This document shows positions 4,628-5,191 of a stretch of DNA of 5,191 nucleotides, piece after piece (position 1 is the first letter of the stretch; each line of letters begins with the position of its first letter). This DNA is from Prevotella sp. CAG:1092 (GTDB taxonomy: Bacteria; Bacteroidota; Bacteroidia; Bacteroidales; Bacteroidaceae), in contig HF994126.1 in NCBI GenBank assembly GCA_000436915.1, positions 16,889 to 22,079 on the forward strand. The letters run 5' to 3'. The notes beneath the pieces were generated by a model. That model saw nothing but the letters and a program-made list of their open reading frames with translations. It did no database searches and was not told the DNA's origin. The position numbers and the translations under genes are program-made.

Positions 4628-5191
4628 ATGGCACAATTATCTAATAGACTCAATCGACTCGCACCATCTGCTACTTTGGCAATGTCGCAAAAGAGTAGCG
4701 AAATGAAGGCGCAGGGTATCGATGTTATCAACATGAGTGTAGGAGAACCTGACTTTAATACTCCTGATCATATCAAGGAGGCTGCAAAGAAGGCTATCGA
4801 CGAGAATTATTCAAGGTATTCACCAGTTCCTGGATATCCTGAGCTTAGAAAGGCAATCGTTGCTAAACTAAAGAACGAGAACGGACTTGAATATGGCATA
4901 AACGAGATTCTCGTTTCTAATGGTGCCAAGCAGAGCGTTTGTAACACCGTGATGGCATTGTGCAATGATGGCGACGAGGTGATAATACCAGCACCTTACT
5001 GGGTTAGCTATCCTCAGATGGCAAAGCTCGCAGGAGCAGAGCCTGTTATCGTGAATGCAGGTTTTGAGCAGAACTTCAAGATGACTCCAGAACAGCTCGA
5101 GGCTGCCATCACTCCAAAGACTCGTATGCTCATCCTTTGTTCACCAAGCAATCCTACCGGTAGCGTATATTCTCAGGAAGAGCTCGACGCT
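4628..5191 (+). CDS. aspC: PLP-dependent class I aminotransferase (aspartate aminotransferase type), N-terminal 188 residues, 3' end outside window
   Basis: The open frame runs from ATG 4628 to the last base. It encodes a fold-type I PLP enzyme that moves amino groups between amino acids and 2-oxo acids in the cytoplasm. Visible family marks are 'SVGEPDFNTPDHI' (37-49) with the Gly39 region that contacts the substrate carboxylate, 'YSRYSPVPGYPELRKAI' (61-77), 'SNGAKQ' (97-102), which binds the cofactor phosphate, 'PYWVSYP' (123-129) with the Trp125 that usually stacks on the PLP ring, and 'CSPSNPTG' (171-178) with the conserved Asn175. The pattern fits subgroup Ib (Thermus/Bacillus type), whose best-known members use aspartate. 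The catalytic lysine and final arginine lie beyond the edge, about half the protein being missing. The symbol is tentative, because substrate range cannot be read from this half; related enzymes act on other amino acids. The start fits the family, about 35 residues before GEPDF, with an AT-rich leader just upstream. Confidence 0.9.
   Translation, partial: MAQLSNRLNRLAPSATLAMSQKSSEMKAQGIDVINMSVGEPDFNTPDHIKEAAKKAIDENYSRYSPVPGYPELRKAIVAKLKNENGLEYGINEILVSNGAKQSVCNTVMALCNDGDEVIIPAPYWVSYPQMAKLAGAEPVIVNAGFEQNFKMTPEQLEAAITPKTRMLILCSPSNPTGSVYSQEELDA

Overview
This window looks like ordinary chromosome from a Bacteroidales bacterium, most likely Prevotella or a close relative. The evidence is protein style (a two-domain RibBA of the 'DFKxNTIEEAI' type and a long LptF/LptG permease with a C-terminal extension), A/T-rich gene leaders without strong Shine-Dalgarno sequences, and a perfect match to the Bacteroidetes -7 promoter element (TAnnTTTG) ahead of the permease. 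The genus is inferred from remembered protein style; no search was run. All four genes lie on the + strand.

Layout. (1) 1-1029: the C-terminal part of a family S9 serine peptidase, cut by the left edge, with its whole alpha/beta-hydrolase domain visible. (2) 1030-1313: a 284-bp spacer with a 52-bp inverted repeat, a 22-bp tandem repeat array (about 3.8 clear copies plus a degenerate in-phase one), an AT-rich palindrome with an A9 run, and a probable promoter surrounded by GTGC/GCAC half-sites. (3) 1314-3215: a 633-residue LptF/LptG-family permease, an inner-membrane part of the lipopolysaccharide export machine. (4) 3216-3338: a spacer with four heptanucleotide GAAGAGN repeats that begin inside the permease stop codon, and a purine/pyrimidine hairpin. 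(5) 3339-4547: ribBA, a bifunctional enzyme for both first steps of riboflavin synthesis (a start at 3315 is also possible). (6) 4548-4627: an 80-bp spacer of about 20% GC. (7) 4628-5191: the first 188 residues of a PLP-dependent class I aminotransferase, cut by the right edge before its catalytic lysine.

How they fit together. The permease, ribBA and aminotransferase are co-directional with gaps of about 80-125 bp, so they could be co-transcribed or each carry its own promoter; the sequence does not decide. Their functions (envelope assembly, flavin cofactor supply, amino acid metabolism) are housekeeping and do not form one pathway. The S9 peptidase is probably a separate unit.

I found no convincing new biological system. 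No RNA gene, CRISPR array, insertion sequence, phage gene or riboswitch is visible. The items most worth a second look are the two repeat families in the spacers, the non-canonical nucleophile motif of the S9 peptidase, and the topology of the permease's C-terminal extension.
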